Source: Bacteroidota bacterium
Lineage (GTDB): Bacteria; Bacteroidota; Ignavibacteria; Palsa-1295
Reading direction: 5' to 3'
Assembly: GCA_030706745.1 (NCBI GenBank)
Contig: JAUZNX010000005.1
Span: 62,001 to 126,000, forward strand
DNA length: 64,000 nt
In this document: positions 1 to 10,104 of the stretch, one piece after another
Position numbering within the stretch: position 1 is the stretch's first letter
Layout of the letters: each line of letters begins with the position of its first letter
Made by a program: the position numbers and the translations under genes
The notes under the pieces: model-generated
What the model was told of the DNA's origin: nothing
The model's input: the letters and a program-made list of their open reading frames with translations, nothing else
Databases searched by the model: none

Positions 1-184
1 CATATAGCGCGTTATCGTTATTGAAGGGATAGGTGAGCGTGACGGAAAAGATTATCCCGCAGAGAATCAGCGACAGCGCGAATTGGCGGGAACGGGTGGC
101 GGGCAAGGTCTTTTGATTGGTGGCCCCAGTGCTAAGTCCGAAATTGCCAAAAGTGTTTCTTGGAGTCCGTCCACTTGAGGTCAC
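1..184 (-). CDS. Partial hypothetical protein, N-terminal part with one membrane segment
   Basis: This frame is open on the minus strand to the window edge. Its first candidate start is a GTG just downstream of the terC stop. It encodes a polar stretch (TSSGRTPRNTFGNFG), a basic patch (TRSR) and then one hydrophobic segment (ALSLILCGIIFSVTLTY), as in a signal anchor or the first helix of a membrane protein. It would be co-directional with terC and only about 20 nt behind it. No strong ribosome binding site is visible and the start is uncertain. The family cannot be named from this fragment. Confidence 0.35.
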   Translation of the reverse strand, partial: MTSSGRTPRNTFGNFGLSTGATNQKTLPATRSRQFALSLILCGIIFSVTLTYPFNNDNALY

Positions 185-206
185 CCGGTGCAGTCTGAAT
201 ACTGCC

Positions 207-1088
207 TTATTGTTTTTCGCGTATAGTTACCGATAGCAGGATCGAAGTCAGCAGGACCGCAGTGACCACCGCAAGCGCCAGGGTATTCGTGATGAGTAGA
301 TTAGGCCATACCGCCGGCAAGAGCATCTTGATCCCGATGAACCAGAGTATCACTCCAACGCCCTGCTTAACAAAACGAAACGCTTCATGGACACGGACGA
401 GTAAGAAATACATCGAACGGAGCCCAAGCACCGCGAGCATATTCGAAGCATAGATAATGAACGGATCGCGGGTCACCGAAAAAATCGCCGGGATGCTATC
501 GACAGCAAAGATGATGTCCATCACTTCGATCACGGCTAAGACCAGGAACAAGGGCGTGGCGATCAGACGCGTACGATGGCGAATCTCCGCGCGAACAAAG
601 AAGCGGGTCCCGTGAAAATCCGGAGCGATCTTGATCATCTTTGAGACGAGCCGGATCGTCCGGCTCGTCGCTGGATCGAACTCGTGCGAGGAACCGCGGA
701 GCATCACAAACCCGCTGTACAAAACGATAGCGCCAAAGGCGTACATCAGCCAGTCGAATTCATCGACAAGAGCCACGCCGACGAAGATGAGCACGCCTCG
801 CAGGACGAGCACTCCGATTATTCCATAATTCAGCGCGCGCCGCTGGGCCGATGCGCTCACGCCGAAATGCGTGAAGAGCATCAAGAAGATGAAGAGGTTA
901 TCGAACGAAAGCGACTTTTCGAGTAAATAACCGGTGACGAATGCTTCAGCTTGGTTCGGACCGGCATAATAATAGATGCCGATGGCGACAAGCAGAGAAA
1001 GGCCGATCCAGAACAGACTCCATGCGAGTGCTTTTTGGAAGCTCATGGTGCGCTTCAACAGAAGCACATGAGGATTGGTAGCAACCAT
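207..1088 (-). CDS. TerC family integral membrane protein
   Basis: A 293-residue polytopic inner-membrane protein of the TerC/Alx family, whose members are linked to tellurite resistance and manganese export. Seven to nine hydrophobic segments cover most of its length. The two acidic signatures of the family are present: E57 with SFDN (61-64), and E188-x2-D191 leading into FAVDSIPAIF with D197. Met15 (MSFQK) is an alternative start and would remove a short polar leader; neither start has a clear ribosome binding site. No yybP-ykoY riboswitch, which often precedes such genes, was recognised upstream. Family assignment is secure; the transported ion is not known. Confidence 0.9.
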   Translation of the reverse strand: MVATNPHVLLLKRTMSFQKALAWSLFWIGLSLLVAIGIYYYAGPNQAEAFVTGYLLEKSLSFDNLFIFLMLFTHFGVSASAQRRALNYGIIGVLVLRGVLIFVGVALVDEFDWLMYAFGAIVLYSGFVMLRGSSHEFDPATSRTIRLVSKMIKIAPDFHGTRFFVRAEIRHRTRLIATPLFLVLAVIEVMDIIFAVDSIPAIFSVTRDPFIIYASNMLAVLGLRSMYFLLVRVHEAFRFVKQGVGVILWFIGIKMLLPAVWPNLLITNTLALAVVTAVLLTSILLSVTIREKQ

Positions 1089-1238
1089 TTTTCGGTGCGC
1101 GTCCAGATTCCACTCTGCGCCACCATTCTTGATTGTAGCAGCAATGATCCGATCGTGTGAAGATTACTCGCACCATGTGTTACAACTCGAATTGGCTATC
1201 CGGCACGCAATTTTTTTGGCCGAAAAATCCCCAATTTC
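1089..1238. other. Divergent intergenic region, left part
   Basis: Together with 1270-1591 this makes a gap of about 500 bases between terC and the giant secreted protein. Short open frames here have no coding character and are judged spurious. Apart from the promoter candidate at 1239-1269, nothing recognisable was found. The long leader (about 320 nt from promoter to start) could hold regulatory RNA, but I see no known class. Confidence 0.4.
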
Positions 1239-1269
1239 TTGCGTATTGGATTTAAATGTCCTATATTCG
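1239..1269 (+). promoter_or_regulatory. Bacteroidota-type promoter candidate for the giant repeat protein
   Basis: TTG at 1239-1241 and TATATTCG at 1262-1269 are separated by 20 nt. This resembles the Bacteroidota housekeeping promoter (TTTG about 20 nt before TAnnTTTG). The same spacing recurs at other candidate promoters in this window. It implies a leader of about 315 nt before the 1592 start. Confidence 0.5.
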
Positions 1270-1591
1270 TAGGCATGGATTCGAGCAGGAATCCCATTGG
1301 CCGCACGGCCGGATCTTCCCGAAAGAGAAGAATCTGGTCAATTCGGTTGAAATTCGCCGATTTCTGCACTTTTCTATACGGCATCAGGTCTATTCTTGAT
1401 GCCGATCGGGTGGATCAATCCGCCCACAAGTTTTTCTTTTACTGCTATTGCGCGGCTTGCGAGCGCAATAGTAAACCACCCTGCAGTTTGGGGGCCGAGA
1501 CGGTTCGTATTCGGACTTCGCGCTGCAGGATTGGTTGAAGTTTATCAACCGCTTGCGATTGCAATTTTTTTAATTTCAAGGAGACGTTAGT

Positions 1592-4500
1592 ATGAAATCA
1601 CGCCGTTCGTGGTTAATGGGCTTAGCTCTTGGAGTAGCTCTCAGCTTTGGGGCGCCCTCGCTCTATGCACAGACTTCAGTTTTGGGAAGTGGCCCTCGAC
1701 TCATCTCGTATCAGGGCCTGATGGTGAATACCGCCGATGGACAGGCTGTAACAGGACAGCACGTGGTAAAAGTAGATTACTACGATGCTTCATCTGCAGG
1801 CAATTTGCTCGGTTCAGAGACTTTTAAGTCTGTGACGTTTACTGCGGGAGTTTTCGATCTAACACTAGGCTCGGGATTCGTGCCACCGCAGTTTCCTGCG
1901 TCCATGAGATTCAATGCCCCATACTGGATTCAGATAACCTATGATCCAGGTGCGACCGACGAGAAGGTGTTTGATAGACAGGAGATGCTTTCCGCTCCAT
2001 ACGCTTTGAATGCAGAGCGCGCGAACGGTCTTGATGTCTTCGATCATCCAGTTGCTGGTGCCTTGTGGCCCGTGCCGTTGGATGCCTCTGGCCGTATCGA
2101 TACGTCGATCCTGCCGGTACCGACTGCCGCAATTCAGACGCTGAATAGTGTCGGACCGGATGCCGGTGGAAATGTTCTGTTGACCGCGGGTCAGGGAATT
2201 TCGCTTACGCCGGACGCAAGCACTCATTCAATCATGATCTCCGGCCCGAACTCGGGTGGTATTGATACCATCACCGCAGGACCAGGCATCACCACGATTC
2301 CTGGCAACGGTATTGGAACGAACGTTACTGTCGAGATTGGCCCTGGCCAGATCACGAACCAGATGTTTGGACCGGGCGCAATCACCGGTAACAAAATTTC
2401 GCAGATCGCTGGTCTCGGACTCATCCAAGACAATGCCGGGCTGCTGGACGTAAACGTCGATAACTCGACGCTGACCATTTCGAACAATCAGGTTATGATT
2501 GCTCCTGGTGGCGTTGGCACGGCTCAGATCGCGAACGGCGCGGTCAACTTGAACAACCCGAACAGCAAAGTCAACGGCATCCTGCCGGTTCCGAATGGCG
2601 GTACGGGCGTTGGCGCGCTTGCGGCGAACGCACTCGTCCTCGGCAATGGCACCAGCGCTGTCAGCACACTGGCGGCTGGCGCGAACGGGACGGTTCTGAC
2701 TTCGAATGGCACAACTCCAAGCTATGCGTTACTCACAACGGGTGTGACGTTACTTGGCAATGGTACGACCACGCCATTCAACATTAACCTTGCGAACGCC
2801 AATACATGGACGGCTTCGCAGACCTTCGCGCAAGGCTTTGCGCTCGGCTCTGTCAACACCGGTCCATTCATTAGCTTCACGGCTGCTCCTTCCGCGAACC
2901 GGCTCTATACATTCCCGGATGCCGGTGCGAATTCGAGCGTTATCCTGAACATGTCCACCGGCGGTCAGTCGATCGGAACGACTGGCGCTGCATCGAGTCT
3001 GACGATCAACTCGAATGGCAACAGCCAGACGAATCCGGCTCTGACGGTTACCGGCACAACGACGCATAACGGCGCCGTGAACCTGGCTGGTACGACGAGC
3101 CCCCTCATGCTGAACGGGGCTTCCAGTGCTGTTGGTCAACTTATGGTTGGCAATGGTGCGAACACACCGACGTGGCTCGCTCAGGGCGCTGCCGGTCAGG
3201 TACTGGTCAGTGCGGGTGCGGGCGTTGCTCCGACCTGGACGGGTTTGACCTTCAACAATATTCTCAGTGGTGTGAATACCGGTCAGTTGCTTCAGGTGGG
3301 CAATGGCTCCGTGCTGACACCAATTGGGACGGGCATCATCAATGCCAATCAGGTGAGCGGCGTCAGCTTCGGCTCGCTGACCCCAGCGAGCGGCAACATC
3401 ATCGTTGCCAACGGCACATCCTGGAATTCTGTCGTTCTCTCCGGCGATGCAACGATTGCATCGAATGGCGTTCTGACTTTGGCGAACACTGCGCAGGCCC
3501 GTACCGACATCGGACTTGGCTCAGCTAATACGCCGACATTCGCAGGCTTGACGCTTACAGCTCCGCTGACCGTCGGCAATGGCGGCACGGGCGTAAATAC
3601 CTTCGCGGCGGGAGTCATCCACTCCACTGGTGGTACAAACGCTCTTACTTCCAGTCAGGTTAATCTGACGACGGAAGTAACCGGAACACTCCCAGCGGCG
3701 AATGGCGGTACCGGAAATAACGCGTACAACGTTGGTGATGTACTTTACGCGAACGGTGCCACGTCGCTAACCCGCCTGGCAATCGGTGGGAACAACACGA
3801 TCCTGATGTCCAACGGCACCGCGCCATCATGGACCACAGCGAGCGGCCTGTTTATCCAAAACCAATCGACAACACCTGGCACGCAGCAAGTCGGTAACTT
3901 CAATGTTTCCGGTGCAGGCATCATTGGCGGTGCATTGACCGCTGGCAGTATCATCGATAACGGCACTCTCAATCTGGCAGGTGCGGCAAGCTCGCTGCAA
4001 GTTGCCGGAAATGCTGGATTGGCCAACCAAGCCCTCTTCAGTCAGGGTCCTGGTCTGCCGCCAGTGTGGCAGAGCTTGGCGACGAACATTCTTCCGCCAA
4101 CCTCGGTCAATCAGACGCTTCGCGCCACGACAATGTCGCCGCCCACCTGGGGACCGGCCACGAACTTCACGAATGATGGCACGAACCTGACTTCGACGGG
4201 TAACCTTAACTTTACCGGTTCGGGCTCTGTCGCAGTCAATGGCACGGGCAGTGTCAGCACGCTCTCGGGTAATATCTCGACAGCCACTGGCGCACTTGCT
4301 ACCGGCAACAGCACTGCGGCTGGTCGCGTCATATTCGGTGATGGTGCCTCGGCAAACCTTGGAAACGTTACGATCAACCCATTGGCTGCTAATCGGTCAT
4401 ATACATTGATCGACCCGGGTGCCAATGCCAACTTTATCCTTAGCACATCGCCGGCTGGTCAGACAATCGGCAACGGCCTGACCGTCAATGGTGGATTCGC

Positions 4501-7500
4501 TGCCAACGGCGGATCGACGCTCAGTGGTGGTGCTACGGTAAACGGATTGCTGACTGCTAATAACGGCGCGTCTGTTTTCACGGGCATCAACAATAACGGC
4601 GGCGGCATGACCAACGCTGGCGCGATTTCCGGTGCGACGACGATCACGGCATCGGGCCTGATCAACGGCGGGTCGTTCCAGAACACAGGAGGGACATTCA
4701 CCGCGAGCGGCACAGGCGCGATCACTGCGACGAGCCTCAACGCGGGTGCGGGCCTCATCACGACGAGCGGTAACATTACGACCACCGGCACGGGGACGAT
4801 CACGGCCGCCAATGGTCTGACCGTCTCTGCGGGCGGAGCAAACATTACGGGACCGCTGACACTCAGCAGCACAAGTCCGGTTGTATTGCCAGTCGCAAAT
4901 GGCGGTCCGGGAACGGCCGGTCAGGTGTTTGTCAGCAACGCGGCCGGTGTGGCCCCGAGTTGGACAACAGCCCTGACGGTGGCGACTATACCGTTTAGCA
5001 ACATCACAAGTGGCATCAATACTGGCCAGACATTGCAGGTTGGTACTGGTTCAACCTTGAACTTCACCGGCACTGGCACGATCAACGCTTCGACATTGCT
5101 CGGCAATACCTGGGCAAGTCCACAAGCGATTGGTACTGGTACAGCCGCTGCTGGTACGTTCACCAACTTGACCACGACGACGGGTGGGCTTAATCTAAAC
5201 AATAACGGTATCACCAATACCGGTTCGATTGCTGGTGCGACCACGATCACGGCAAATGGTCTGATCACGACGAGTGGTAACATCACGACGACCGGTACGG
5301 GCACGATCACATCGGCTGGTCTGCTGACGGCGAGTAACGGCTTGAGCGTCACCACAGGAGGCGCCACGATCAATGGTGCACTCATCGCCAATTCAGGTGC
5401 GACCATCTCTGGCGGCCTCAGCATGAACGGCAGCGCGATCACAAACGCGTCGTCGATCACGGCAACCGGCCTCATCAATGGCGGCTCGTTCCAGAATACG
5501 GGCGCGAGCTTTACGGCAAGCGGTGCTGGTGCGGTGACTGCCACGAGCCTTAATGCGGGTTCCGGCACGATTGTAACAACGGGCCTTGTCAATGGCGGTT
5601 CGTTCCAGAATGCCGGCAACAGCTTTAATGTGACCGGTGCTGGCGCAATCACTGCTGCGAGCCTGAACGCGGGTTCTGGTTCGATAACGACAACCGGCAA
5701 CGTGAGCGGCGGTTCGCTCACTGCGACTACGGGTGGTGCGAATATTACCGGTGGCCTGACACTGACGGGTACCGGCGCACTCAATACATCTGGCAGCGCT
5801 GGCAGTGCGGGTCAGGTTCTGATCAGCAACGGTGGCGGTGCGGCTCCGAGTTGGACCAGCACGCTCACTGTAGCGACAATCCCCTGGAATAACGTGACCT
5901 CCGGCACGAATGCAAACGCACTCCTAGTGAGTGGGTCATTGGCGCCGACAGGTGCGGGTACGATCACGGCGAACCAATTTGTCGGCACCGGCTCCACGAC
6001 CAACGCAGTCGATCTCGGCACTGGTGAAGTTGCGGGTACGCTTGCTGTCGGCAACGGCGGTACGGGTGCGACGACTCTCACGACGAACGGCGTATTGCTT
6101 GGCAATGGCACGAGCCCTGTCACAGCGACGGCGGCTGGCGTGCAGTATAACGTGCTTTCGGTAAATGCCTCGGGTGTTCCGACCTTCACGCAGGTTGCCT
6201 TGAATCAGAGTGCTGCCGTGACGGGTGCACTTGGAGTCACCAACGGTGGTACGGGCTTGAGTGTTGCACCGGCAAATGGTGCATTGCTTTATGGCTCGGG
6301 TGTCAACCCGATCAACACGCTGCCAATCGGAGCAAATGGTACATTCCTGACTTCTAATGGCACGGCACCTTCCTGGACAAGTGGCGCGGCGAACTTCATC
6401 GTCAATGGCACTTCGCTGCAATCTCCGGCAAACTTCAATATCAGCGGCAATGGCACAGCTGGCACGTTTACCACAACTGCTGCAGGTTCGAGCTTCGCGG
6501 GCAATTCGGTTGGAACACCGACGCTTTCGCTCTCGAATAGTGCGGTCGGTGGTAGTGCGTTGACAGTAACGGCTGGCACAGCAAGCTTGCTAAACACGAC
6601 GATTCTTGGTGCGGCGAACATCAATACGTCGGGTAATGCGGCTACGAACATCGGTACTGGTACCTACACTGGAACCACATCGATCGGCAATTCGGGTTCG
6701 ACGAACACGATTGCTGGCTCGACGGGGATCACAGGACCGACGACCATCAACACGACGGGAGCCAATACCACCCAGATTGGGAATACCGGCGGCGGCACCA
6801 CGCTGATGGCTGGAACGGTTACGCATAATTCTGGCAACGTCCAGTTTGCAACGACATCCGGCAACTTCAGTGCAGGTAACAATGGCGGTTCGACCACCTT
6901 GTCTGGAAACAGTGTGACCGTTAATGGCAACACGAGCTTTACAAACAATGTGGGGGTTGGTGGTACGTTCACAGCATCGACGACTGCTGACGTTACCAGC
7001 ACCTTGCATGCTCATGCTGCCTTCACAGCCGATGGCAATTCGAGCCTTGGCACCGGTGGTGGCGCAACGACTAACACCATTGGAAGCTCCAGTTCAACGA
7101 ACACCTTGAATGGTGCGACAACGGCCGTCACGACGGCGACAACGGCTGCATTGACGGTGCAAAACGCACAGTCAACTGTATCGCCGTATACCGCAGACAA
7201 TGGCAAGTATGCGCTTAGCGTCCTTGGTGGTATGGAAGCGGCCTCAACCCAGGCTGATGGTAACGGCCAGGCCGCTGCAACGTCACAGCGTTTCTGGGCT
7301 GATACTTACACGCTGACGGGCCCTAATCAAGCGGCTTCTTCCTTCACGATCTACAATAGCCTGGTCTCCTCGACCAGCACTGTTTTGATTACCGTGGAAG
7401 GCAGTACCGCCACGACACAGGGACTTGTGACAATCAACGGTCTCGCCGGTGGACAGTTTACTGTCAACACCACTGCTGCGACGTTCGGCAGCGTGACAAA

Positions 7501-7528
7501 GGTCCACTACTGCGTAATCAACCATTAA
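1592..7528 (+). CDS. Giant secreted beta-strand repeat protein (1978 aa)
   Basis: A very large exported protein, probably a surface or extracellular fibre. The ATG follows a good ribosome binding site (AAGGAG, 8 nt upstream) and a Sec signal peptide ending near LYAQ. Residues 35-150 form a module (RLISYQG ... LSAPYALNAERANGLD) that I associate with tail-fibre-like proteins of Bacteroidota. The remaining 1700 or so residues are rich in Gly, Thr, Asn, Ser and Ala, almost free of Lys and charge, with degenerate repeats such as NGGTG, GLINGGSFQNTG and TASGxGAxTATSLNAG, consistent with a beta-solenoid or fibre. The C-terminus (ITVEGSTATTQG ... VHYCVINH) looks like a compact end domain; no peptidase S74 chaperone or typical T9SS sorting domain is evident. 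It stands alone between its own promoter and terminator. Function unknown. Confidence 0.85.
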   Translation: MKSRRSWLMGLALGVALSFGAPSLYAQTSVLGSGPRLISYQGLMVNTADGQAVTGQHVVKVDYYDASSAGNLLGSETFKSVTFTAGVFDLTLGSGFVPPQFPASMRFNAPYWIQITYDPGATDEKVFDRQEMLSAPYALNAERANGLDVFDHPVAGALWPVPLDASGRIDTSILPVPTAAIQTLNSVGPDAGGNVLLTAGQGISLTPDASTHSIMISGPNSGGIDTITAGPGITTIPGNGIGTNVTVEIGPGQITNQMFGPGAITGNKISQIAGLGLIQDNAGLLDVNVDNSTLTISNNQVMIAPGGVGTAQIANGAVNLNNPNSKVNGILPVPNGGTGVGALAANALVLGNGTSAVSTLAAGANGTVLTSNGTTPSYALLTTGVTLLGNGTTTPFNINLANANTWTASQTFAQGFALGSVNTGPFISFTAAPSANRLYTFPDAGANSSVILNMSTGGQSIGTTGAASSLTINSNGNSQTNPALTVTGTTTHNGAVNLAGTTSPLMLNGASSAVGQLMVGNGANTPTWLAQGAAGQVLVSAGAGVAPTWTGLTFNNILSGVNTGQLLQVGNGSVLTPIGTGIINANQVSGVSFGSLTPASGNIIVANGTSWNSVVLSGDATIASNGVLTLANTAQARTDIGLGSANTPTFAGLTLTAPLTVGNGGTGVNTFAAGVIHSTGGTNALTSSQVNLTTEVTGTLPAANGGTGNNAYNVGDVLYANGATSLTRLAIGGNNTILMSNGTAPSWTTASGLFIQNQSTTPGTQQVGNFNVSGAGIIGGALTAGSIIDNGTLNLAGAASSLQVAGNAGLANQALFSQGPGLPPVWQSLATNILPPTSVNQTLRATTMSPPTWGPATNFTNDGTNLTSTGNLNFTGSGSVAVNGTGSVSTLSGNISTATGALATGNSTAAGRVIFGDGASANLGNVTINPLAANRSYTLIDPGANANFILSTSPAGQTIGNGLTVNGGFAANGGSTLSGGATVNGLLTANNGASVFTGINNNGGGMTNAGAISGATTITASGLINGGSFQNTGGTFTASGTGAITATSLNAGAGLITTSGNITTTGTGTITAANGLTVSAGGANITGPLTLSSTSPVVLPVANGGPGTAGQVFVSNAAGVAPSWTTALTVATIPFSNITSGINTGQTLQVGTGSTLNFTGTGTINASTLLGNTWASPQAIGTGTAAAGTFTNLTTTTGGLNLNNNGITNTGSIAGATTITANGLITTSGNITTTGTGTITSAGLLTASNGLSVTTGGATINGALIANSGATISGGLSMNGSAITNASSITATGLINGGSFQNTGASFTASGAGAVTATSLNAGSGTIVTTGLVNGGSFQNAGNSFNVTGAGAITAASLNAGSGSITTTGNVSGGSLTATTGGANITGGLTLTGTGALNTSGSAGSAGQVLISNGGGAAPSWTSTLTVATIPWNNVTSGTNANALLVSGSLAPTGAGTITANQFVGTGSTTNAVDLGTGEVAGTLAVGNGGTGATTLTTNGVLLGNGTSPVTATAAGVQYNVLSVNASGVPTFTQVALNQSAAVTGALGVTNGGTGLSVAPANGALLYGSGVNPINTLPIGANGTFLTSNGTAPSWTSGAANFIVNGTSLQSPANFNISGNGTAGTFTTTAAGSSFAGNSVGTPTLSLSNSAVGGSALTVTAGTASLLNTTILGAANINTSGNAATNIGTGTYTGTTSIGNSGSTNTIAGSTGITGPTTINTTGANTTQIGNTGGGTTLMAGTVTHNSGNVQFATTSGNFSAGNNGGSTTLSGNSVTVNGNTSFTNNVGVGGTFTASTTADVTSTLHAHAAFTADGNSSLGTGGGATTNTIGSSSSTNTLNGATTAVTTATTAALTVQNAQSTVSPYTADNGKYALSVLGGMEAASTQADGNGQAAATSQRFWADTYTLTGPNQAASSFTIYNSLVSSTSTVLITVEGSTATTQGLVTINGLAGGQFTVNTTAATFGSVTKVHYCVINH

Positions 7529-7537
7529 TTCCGCAAA

Positions 7538-7576
7538 GGGGTCTGCCACACGCTGGATAGACCCCACAATTTTTTC
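7538..7576 (+). terminator. Rho-independent terminator of the giant repeat gene
   Basis: GGGGTCT (7538-7544) pairs with AGACCCC (7559-7565), followed by a run of T. It lies ten bases after the stop codon of the 1592 gene. Confidence 0.85.
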
Positions 7577-7601
7577 ACTCCGTCAGGGAGAGTTCACAGG
7601 G

Positions 7602-7630
7602 ATCCCCGCTGCATCACTTGCGGCGGGGAT
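7602..7630. repeat. GC-rich hairpin between convergent genes
   Basis: ATCCCCGC and GCGGGGAT form a perfect stem around a loop of about 12 nt. It lies between two convergent genes and about 50 nt after the stop of the minus-strand flavin reductase, so it may stop that transcript. Neither strand has a clear T-run after it. Confidence 0.5.
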
Positions 7631-7676
7631 TCGTGTTTCTAGGATAGGAATATTACCGATGTCTCCGATGACCAAC

Positions 7677-8507
7677 TTACTGCTGAACCAAAACCTTCCA
7701 CGCCTCTTCGACATCTCCTGCTTCCAGCAGAGTTCGCGCGGTCTCATGCCGCGTAGCAAGTGTCGTTGCATTGCTCGAAGAACTAATCGGAATCGTCTCC
7801 ACACTTGCCAATTGAGCGAGATGCTTGCCAGTGAGAATTGGACTATTACGGATTTCTTCTGGCAGCCGATCGATCCCAGGCAGGATCTTGCCTGGTTGGG
7901 GCAGAACAAATATTCCATCACGCGCTCTGGTGTAGTAAGGGCCGCCGAGCCGTGCGACCTGATCGATGAGGTGGGGATCGATGCTACCCTGTTCCGTCAA
8001 GACGGATTCGCTAACGTGTAGCATGACGATTTCGCAGATCATCATATTCGCGCTCCCGGGTTTTTGGCCAAAATCGACATGATGCAGAAGACGCGCCTCG
8101 ATGACAAACGGACTTTCCGCGACACCCGGTGGTATGACCTTCACGCTGTCGAGTTTGGCCAGACCGGCTTTCACGAACTCGTCCACCCCACGTTCATAGG
8201 GTGCCGAGGCAAGGCTGATCTGGTGGACAATATCGTATGATACTATGGAGACCGTGCATTCTCGTGTCTCCAGCACGTTTAGCATCGTATCCTTGGGCTT
8301 GCCAGTCCTGCCTGAGTATGCCGGACTAAAGCAAACGACGGCTGGATTCACCCCAAAGACATTGAAGAAGCTAAATGGTGAAAGGTTGACTCGCCCCTCC
8401 TTATCCATGGACGCAACAAGGGCAATTGGGCGAGGAGCGACACCGCCAACAAGTAGACGGTGAATTTCGCTGTGCGATGCAATATCAGGGTCGAAAGTGA
8501 GCTTCAC
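7677..8507 (-). CDS. Flavin reductase family protein (FMN-binding split barrel)
   Basis: A 276-residue cytoplasmic protein whose first 200 residues match the flavin reductase-like, FMN-binding split-barrel family. The typical opening is present (GGVAPRPIALVASMDKEG, with LSPFSFFNVFG), followed by NPAVVCFSP, a TMLNVLETRECTVSIVS stretch and an FVIEARL strand. The C-terminal 70 residues (after DQVARLGGPYYTRA) are an extension with no recognised domain. Members reduce or bind FMN, often for a partner monooxygenase; no partner is adjacent. It lies 64 nt from the upstream alpha/beta hydrolase on the same strand, so co-transcription is likely. Substrate unknown. Confidence 0.85.
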   Translation of the reverse strand: MKLTFDPDIASHSEIHRLLVGGVAPRPIALVASMDKEGRVNLSPFSFFNVFGVNPAVVCFSPAYSGRTGKPKDTMLNVLETRECTVSIVSYDIVHQISLASAPYERGVDEFVKAGLAKLDSVKVIPPGVAESPFVIEARLLHHVDFGQKPGSANMMICEIVMLHVSESVLTEQGSIDPHLIDQVARLGGPYYTRARDGIFVLPQPGKILPGIDRLPEEIRNSPILTGKHLAQLASVETIPISSSSNATTLATRHETARTLLEAGDVEEAWKVLVQQ

Positions 8508-8571
8508 GCAGTTATTAACGCGATTCGTGAACTCGCGTTCAATGGTTAAGCACGAATCGTCAAAGATACAA

Positions 8572-9366
8572 TTAGGCCTTCAAGAACTCATAGACCAACC
8601 GATTGAATTCTTCAGGTTGATCGAGGTTCGAAAGGTGATTGGCGCCCTCAATCATATGATACACCGAGCCGGATATGAGGCCTGCAATCTCCTCGCCCAG
8701 CACCGGTGGTGTGATTTTGTCCATCGATCCGGTAAGAACGAGCGTGGGAATCTTCACGCGCGACAACGTTTCGCGATAATCATATCCCCATGTTTCGCGC
8801 CATGAAGCAAGATAGGTTTCGACATCCTTTGTCGCCATTGCCAGTATGGACTCATTTAAGATCTTCGGGTCGATATCGGGTTTGTGCGCGAATGGAATCC
8901 GTTCGTGAGCAAATGCGACGAGAGATTTCTCACGAAGGGCGCGTGCAGGCCGCGGCAAGATCGATGAGCTCTCGGGATGCATAGCGAACGTATTGGCAAG
9001 CACGGCCTTTTCTACCGTCGAATATCCCGCATGGAATGCTTCCATGATTATTACGCCGCCCATTGAATTGCCAACCCAATGCGCGCGCTCGAATCCGAGT
9101 TCTCGAATAAGCGCGTCCACGTCGGCAGCGAAATCCGGCATGGAGATTGGGACAGCACGGCCATTGGGCGTGCGGGCTTGTGAATCGCCGGATCCGCGTA
9201 TGTCAATTGCGGCAACTCCATAACCAAGCTGGCTGAAAAAACTCATTTGCGGTGCCCATGCCCGTCGGTCGGCGCCAACACCATGTAAGAACACGATTAA
9301 CTCCTTGCCGGAGTCTACCCATTCAAATGCAACACGTACACCATGGACAGTTCGGAATTCAAGCAT
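8572..9366 (-). CDS. Alpha/beta hydrolase
   Basis: A 264-residue alpha/beta hydrolase fold enzyme with a complete catalytic triad: nucleophile Ser101 in GNSMGG, acid Asp216 in GSMDKITPP, and His244 in GANHLSNLDQPEEF. The oxyanion-hole motif HGVG is at 28-31. No signal peptide is seen, so it should act in the cytoplasm, probably on a small ester, lactone or C-C bond substrate. The flavin reductase follows 64 nt downstream on the same strand, and the pair could act in one degradative step, but this is inference. The start is the first ATG of a well-defined N-terminal strand. Confidence 0.88.
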   Translation of the reverse strand: MLEFRTVHGVRVAFEWVDSGKELIVFLHGVGADRRAWAPQMSFFSQLGYGVAAIDIRGSGDSQARTPNGRAVPISMPDFAADVDALIRELGFERAHWVGNSMGGVIIMEAFHAGYSTVEKAVLANTFAMHPESSSILPRPARALREKSLVAFAHERIPFAHKPDIDPKILNESILAMATKDVETYLASWRETWGYDYRETLSRVKIPTLVLTGSMDKITPPVLGEEIAGLISGSVYHMIEGANHLSNLDQPEEFNRLVYEFLKA

Positions 9367-9480
9367 TTCGACGGCGATTGGCGAACGGCAATGAGTAACG
9401 AAAGGGCCTCAATAAATCTGGAAACTCGATATTCCTCTCGCGTTGGCGCTGAACGGCAAGCGATCTAAAAGCAGTGCCCG

Positions 9481-10104
9481 TTATTCGTTATCGGGCCACT
9501 CGTTGCTGCCGTCATCGGCTAATTCAAGCAACGCGCGCACCTTCATGAGGTAATGTGTATCGTGAGCGACCATAAGTTGCACCACTCGAAGTAACGTCAA
9601 CTCTCCATAAGCTGGATGGTATCCGGGGCGATCGAAAACTTCTGCTGGGAGCGTGTTCAGCCGCATCGCGTGGTTCCAACGAATCCGCATTAGTTGCGAG
9701 AGAACATCATCGAGTGGTAGCGCCTGCCAATTATGTTTGCGGACCAACGCCATTGGATCGATGTCGGTAAAGTACGGGTAATGCTCCACGAGAATGGCTT
9801 CTATTCGCGGCCACCAAATCTCATTATCAGTATCGATCATGTGGCCGAAGATTTCCGTAATGGACCAATCTTCGCCCTCGGGCCGACGGTGTAAATCGGT
9901 GCGTATCAGACTGGGCCGAATTCGATCGAGCTGAATAATTAGATTCGCATACTGATGTCTCAGTTCATCGAGGAAAGCTGATGGAGTTTGCTCCGAGAGG
10001 GCTTCTCGAGCGATGTCGGAGAACACCGCCGTGGATTTGATCTGGTCCGTGGTTGTACGGTTCACACTAAGATCCGAATTTTCAATTTCAGCAATAGGCC
10101 GCAT
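9481..10104 (-). CDS. DinB family protein
   Basis: A 207-residue four-helix-bundle protein of the DinB/YfiT type. The likely metal-binding histidines are in FGHMIDTD and in MVAHDTHYLMKV near the C-terminus. I chose the ATG at 10104 because GGAGG lies 11 nt upstream; an in-frame start at 10251 would add 49 residues with no family support and no ribosome binding site. DinB proteins are often stress-induced and some are thiol-dependent transferases; the reaction here is unknown. A second DinB protein lies at 35465-36001. Confidence 0.85.
   Translation of the reverse strand: MRPIAEIENSDLSVNRTTTDQIKSTAVFSDIAREALSEQTPSAFLDELRHQYANLIIQLDRIRPSLIRTDLHRRPEGEDWSITEIFGHMIDTDNEIWWPRIEAILVEHYPYFTDIDPMALVRKHNWQALPLDDVLSQLMRIRWNHAMRLNTLPAEVFDRPGYHPAYGELTLLRVVQLMVAHDTHYLMKVRALLELADDGSNEWPDNE

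Noticed and set aside
4459-5784. Long minus-strand frames rich in Pro and Val inside the giant repeat gene
   Set aside because: They mirror the Gly/Thr/Asn repeats of the plus-strand gene and have no start signal or domain.
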